Shown here in pieces: positions 61,226-64,000 of a stretch of DNA of 64,000 nt. Each line of letters opens with the position of its first letter. Position 1 is the stretch's first letter. Both the position numbers and the translations under genes were made by a program. A model generated the notes under the pieces. That model was not told the DNA's origin. It made no database searches and saw only the letters and a program-made list of their open reading frames with translations. This stretch comes from Lachnospiraceae bacterium (GTDB lineage Bacteria > Bacillota > Clostridia > Lachnospirales > Lachnospiraceae), in the NCBI GenBank assembly GCA_014804365.1, contig JAAUZX010000014.1, forward strand, positions 16,118-80,117, written 5' to 3'.

Positions 61226-62347
61226 TCAGCCGCCCAGAATTGCCTTCACCTGCTGCATCTTATCCGCTCTCTGCGCGTACTTATGCAGCAGACCGTCCGG
61301 CGTACTGATATCCAGACAGGAGCGACGAATCGTGTGAAACTTGTTCCGATAACGGATCACGCCCTCCGTAACGGCAGTCACCGCCCGTCTCGGAACACAT
61401 ATTGCCTGGTAGAGTGGATAATCCCTCATTATCACCCAACGAGCGGTGATTGTAATATAGTAATCTTTGTACAACGGAGCCGCCAGCTCTTCATTGATTT
61501 CCCGAAGGGTCTGCAAATACAAGTCTCTGTCCCGCCCGTCTACGAATTTTCTGACAGAACGTCCAAACGGCGAACGCTCCAGATGATACAATCCGGTGGC
61601 CGCATAGAGAGTTATCGCCATAAAAAACACCGCCGTGCATCCATATCTCCCTGCGTCAGCATAACACGTCTCAATCTTCAACGGCGCTGCTCTCAGATCC
61701 CTCTCTATGGCACGCTGCAGCCCATCCTCGTAATAGGTGTCTTCCTCCGTAAAAGCATAGCGGAATCCATCCTCATATGTATGCGTACCCTCCACCGCGA
61801 TTCGTTCCGCCTGCTTCATCTTGCTCCACGACAGGACCACGAAGAACACCGTCCAGATAATCAGGAAATACATCTTAAGATACCACCTGATGCCACGGTA
61901 ACGGTACAATCTTGAAAGTTTCCTTGGGTTATCAAAATGAAAAAACGGGCGCCGCACCGCCTGATAAAAAGAAATATCCAGATATAAACTGTCCGTGAGC
62001 GTATCTCTCCGGATCAGAAGCTCCATCGTGCGAAAAGAGTATGCCGGCATATGCTCCGCACTGTCCTTTGCGCCACCCAGCATGGATTCCACAAATTCGC
62101 ACAAATCCTGACCCGCGGCACCGTTTAACACCTGTAGGATTATATGATTCAGAGTTCCCCTCACGAAAGTCACCTTTCCGCACAGCGAAAGCCCTCCCTC
62201 ACGCTCGGTGATCCGAAACGGATAGATATGTTCCTCTGAGGAAATGGTCTGTCCGTCCATGCCAAAGTGACGTAAAAACGCTTTTTCTCTCGTCTTCTGA
62301 TTGCAACAAAAACCGTCTATCCTCACCCCGCTATAGTCCATCTCCAT
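61226..62347 (-). CDS. Hypothetical protein with two membrane helices
   Basis: A 373-residue protein not matching a family I recognise. Residues about 155-180 (YLKMYFLIIWTVFFVVLSW) and about 240-260 (CTAVFFMAITLYAATGLYHL) are hydrophobic; the stretch between them (AERIAVEGTHTYEDGFRYAF and following) is probably outside. The C-terminal part (DRDLYLQTLREINEELAAPLYKDYYITITARWVIMRDYPLYQ) looks like a soluble alpha/beta domain, and VITDxxIxYRxK-type strands suggest a PH-like fold, which is speculative. GGAGG lies 10 nt before the ATG at 62347. It precedes the YczE-like gene by 51 bp. Confidence 0.65.
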   Translation of the reverse strand: MEMDYSGVRIDGFCCNQKTREKAFLRHFGMDGQTISSEEHIYPFRITEREGGLSLCGKVTFVRGTLNHIILQVLNGAAGQDLCEFVESMLGGAKDSAEHMPAYSFRTMELLIRRDTLTDSLYLDISFYQAVRRPFFHFDNPRKLSRLYRYRGIRWYLKMYFLIIWTVFFVVLSWSKMKQAERIAVEGTHTYEDGFRYAFTEEDTYYEDGLQRAIERDLRAAPLKIETCYADAGRYGCTAVFFMAITLYAATGLYHLERSPFGRSVRKFVDGRDRDLYLQTLREINEELAAPLYKDYYITITARWVIMRDYPLYQAICVPRRAVTAVTEGVIRYRNKFHTIRRSCLDISTPDGLLHKYAQRADKMQQVKAILGG

Positions 62348-62552
62348 AAGAACGTTTCCTCCGCGCATCCCGATCCGCTGTCAAGTATCCAAAAAAGCGA
62401 TCCGGCTACGTTAACTATATCATATCCCTGTGATTTTCTCTATTGGAATTTAGACGTAAAAACGTACAATGCCTTAAAAGCGTCATTCAGAATAACACCT
62501 ATTCCTCTTCCTGCTCTATAACTGGCTCGTACATACTTTCTTATTGGGAATA

Positions 62553-63428
62553 TTATTTGTCATGTTTTGGAGATTTAATCCCACTTCTTCTCTCCTCCCA
62601 TAATGCAAGGAAATCTGATACAAGGGATTTTTCCCTTTTATCCGTGCATTTCGCAAACAGCCCTGCACTGTCATTTAACATATCCATTGTGTGATATATG
62701 CCGAATTTGAGATTTACTTTTACAATTTTCGTAACCAGTTTTTCATCTGCCTCGATACCGCCCGCCCACAGCATTTTTTCAATCCCCGTGCGTTCCCTAC
62801 ACTCTGCCATGTTACTCAAGTAGATTACCTCTGCCCGCTTTGTCATCTTGTCTTCACGGACAATTCTGGTGATTTCATAGCAATGCGCCAAATCACGGTA
62901 AAATGAGTCGCTGTTTTTATCCTTCTTATACGTTGTCATAAAGGAATTGCACTGGCACAAATCTTTTTCCTGCCTGCCCGTTTTTATAATTCCCAAGTGA
63001 AGAGTCCGATCCCTCATTTCATGCACCAAAAGATAATCACTGTCAAAGTCAGAATCCTCACGCTTCCCTAAATCATATAAATACAGTTTTGAATAAGATG
63101 CAAACATCTCCGGAAGGAAAGACAGATTATCCAGTTTTAAGTGAATGACATCCAAAATTCTGCGCTGCTTTTCTTCTGTCTTATAATATTTCTTCACCAG
63201 CTTTTCCAGTGACTGCAGCGTGATTCTTCCCTTTTTTACCGCATATGCCCCAAAATCTCCCGTGTACTGCTTTGGTCTGCCTGCATACTGGAGCCCCATC
63301 AAATGCGGTATCTTATCTTCTGTGTTAGACAGATGGATAATCTTTTTGGAAGTGTGGATATAATAATCATACTTGCAGATTGTGTCCTTTACGTTTTGGA
63401 AAACCTGCAAAAGCCTTGTATCCTTCAT
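62553..63428 (-). CDS. PBECR4-like predicted RNase (toxin candidate)
   Basis: A 291-residue soluble protein. The N-terminal KKIIHLSNTEDKIPHLMGLQYAGR segment and the downstream IHLKLDNLSFLPEMFASYSKLYLYDLG and YLLVHEMRDRTLHLGIIK blocks resemble the PBECR4 group of BECR-fold (barnase/EndoU/colicin/RelE-like) predicted nucleases. I rank that as likely but not certain. The C-terminal 90 residues (RAEVIYLSNMAECRE to the basic end KSPKHDK) are a separate helical part. GGGAGGAAAT precedes the start. The gene is preceded by its own promoter, a structured leader and a terminator-like hairpin ending 26 bp before the start, the layout of an RNA-controlled toxin. Confidence 0.55.
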   Translation of the reverse strand: MKDTRLLQVFQNVKDTICKYDYYIHTSKKIIHLSNTEDKIPHLMGLQYAGRPKQYTGDFGAYAVKKGRITLQSLEKLVKKYYKTEEKQRRILDVIHLKLDNLSFLPEMFASYSKLYLYDLGKREDSDFDSDYLLVHEMRDRTLHLGIIKTGRQEKDLCQCNSFMTTYKKDKNSDSFYRDLAHCYEITRIVREDKMTKRAEVIYLSNMAECRERTGIEKMLWAGGIEADEKLVTKIVKVNLKFGIYHTMDMLNDSAGLFAKCTDKREKSLVSDFLALWEERRSGIKSPKHDK

Positions 63429-63437
63429 ATTTCCTCC

Positions 63438-63618
63438 CGATGTATAAAGAAATTGCCTGAGCGGTTAGGCTCAGGCATTACATTTCTTTTTGAATTGCAA
63501 TTCTGGGAGCAGACCTATGATACTCCATAGGCAGAGACGACCTTTGTATTTATATTGCCCGCAAAGCCGGGACGGGTAGCTCCTCTCTGTCGCCGCAAAA
63601 GCACTGAAGCTTTTCATT
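63438..63618 (-). ncRNA. Structured leader or small RNA upstream of the PBECR4-like gene
   Basis: From the predicted start near 63618 the RNA can form AAAAGC/GCTTTT, CCCG/CGGG (63558-63571) and CCTATG/CATAGG (63514-63531). Two long-range pairings cross: GGAGC (63579-63583) with GCTCC (63506-63510), and CAGAGA (63584-63589) with TCTCTG (63532-63537), which would give a pseudoknot. No ORF fits. It ends at a terminator-like stem. Confidence 0.5.
63454..63477 (-). terminator. Terminator-like stem before the PBECR4-like gene
   Basis: Perfect 9-bp stem TGCCTGAGC/GCTCAGGCA with a 6-nt loop, followed on the minus strand by ATTTCTTTATAC, a moderate T-run. It ends 26 bp before the start codon. Confidence 0.65.
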
Positions 63619-63624
63619 ACCTAT

Positions 63625-63653
63625 AACCTATCATGCAGCTACCGCATTGTCAA
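63625..63653 (-). promoter_or_regulatory. Promoter of the leader RNA / PBECR4-like gene
   Basis: Consensus TTGACA (63648-63653), 17-bp spacer, TAGGTT (63625-63630). Confidence 0.65.
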
Positions 63654-63830
63654 CTGCTTTTCTGCCCTTTTCCACCTTTTAGTGGGTGTTGCAGGCAGTA
63701 TAAAGAAAAAAACTTTCCATGCTATACTGTGCTGCGAAACGATAACTGCGGCAGATGAGGAACACAGGAAAAATCAATGGAAGAAAAATCATTTCAGAAA
63801 TATTTCATTTTATGACGGATATGATAGTAA

Positions 63831-63859
63831 TTGATTTTTGAATTGATTCAGTGTATAAT
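63831..63859 (+). promoter_or_regulatory. Promoter of the FMN-riboswitch transcript
   Basis: TTGATT (63831-63836), 17-bp spacer, TATAAT (63854-63859), giving a transcript start about 20 nt before the aptamer. The upstream stretch 63656-63830 has no recognisable gene apart from a 12-codon reading frame beginning MEEKSF at about 63778 behind AGGAAAAA, which is too short to trust. Confidence 0.75.
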
Positions 63860-63885
63860 CACATAAACAATTGAATAGTAGTAAT

Positions 63886-63995
63886 GTCTTCAGGGCAGGG
63901 TGAAATTCCCGATCGGCGGTTATAGTCCGCGGGCGCGAAAGCGCGGGGTTTGGTGAAATTCCAAAACCGACGGTATAGTCCGGATTAAAGAAGGT
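63886..63995 (+). ncRNA. FMN riboswitch (RFN element)
   Basis: The conserved blocks of the FMN aptamer are present in order: TCTTCAGGGCAGGGTGAAAT, TCCCGATCGGCGGTTATAGT, a variable GCGCGAAAGCGC arm, TTTGGTGAAATTCC, AAAACCGACGGTATAGTC and CCGGATTAAAGAAGG closing P1. It senses FMN and controls riboflavin synthesis or transport; the controlled gene lies beyond the window's right edge. Confidence 0.96.
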
Positions 63996-64000
63996 GTATT

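Overview
The window looks like a Lachnospiraceae-type gut Firmicute (Clostridium cluster XIVa, related to Roseburia or Blautia). The evidence is moderate GC with AT-rich intergenic DNA, strong AGGAGG ribosome sites, an [FeFe]-hydrogenase maturation operon, lipobox-bearing ABC binding proteins, PadR/DUF1700/DUF4097/PspC and DUF6465 genes, and a split beta-mannan utilisation locus of the kind known from Roseburia intestinalis. I saw no rRNA, tRNA, CRISPR array, prophage or intact insertion sequence.

Layout. 1-3700: HD-GYP signalling protein, CmpB-like membrane protein, ECF S component. 3720-14132: a 2549-residue secreted GH26 mannanase divergent from a cytoplasmic GH36 alpha-galactosidase. 14223-16936: PadR-DUF1700-DUF4097-PspC envelope operon with a repeat-rich promoter. 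16990-17219: a 230-bp inverted-repeat element. 17381-21744: hydE-hydG-hydF and a DUF6465 gene. 21913-31657: the main mannan block (two GH130 phosphorylases, a 2-epimerase, an ABC importer, AraC and LacI regulators). 31743-36090: a heterodimeric ABC exporter preceded by a 45-codon ORF and a terminator, then a decayed toxin-antitoxin pair. 36328-43809: a DUF2339 membrane protein and a complete livJHMGF operon. 43877-49346: GH13 enzyme, nfo, a nuclease-helicase fusion and an HPr-like protein. 49594-51939: a two-gene DNA-repair operon with two SOS-box-like sites. 52144-54011: asnA and a Uma2 protein. 54094-60275: a TetR / GT-B-like / GPH symporter / GH36 operon. 60309-64000: membrane proteins, a predicted nuclease gene with a structured leader RNA, and an FMN riboswitch cut off from its gene by the window edge.

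How the mannan genes fit together (family knowledge plus context): the exported GH26 enzyme cuts galacto/glucomannan; the ABC importer takes up oligosaccharides; GH36 removes galactose; GH130_2 phosphorolyses mannooligosaccharides to mannose 1-phosphate and mannobiose; the epimerase turns mannobiose into mannosyl-glucose; GH130_1 splits that into mannose 1-phosphate and glucose. Three promoters of this system share the heptamer AAAGTTA just downstream of the -10 box, a candidate common operator.

The two most interesting non-textbook signals are (i) the translated leader, antiterminator and terminator in front of the ABC exporter, which resembles B. subtilis bmrB-bmrCD, and (ii) the PBECR4-like nuclease gene preceded by a promoter, about 140 nt of structured and possibly pseudoknotted RNA, and a terminator-like stem. 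The second layout resembles type III toxin-antitoxin loci.
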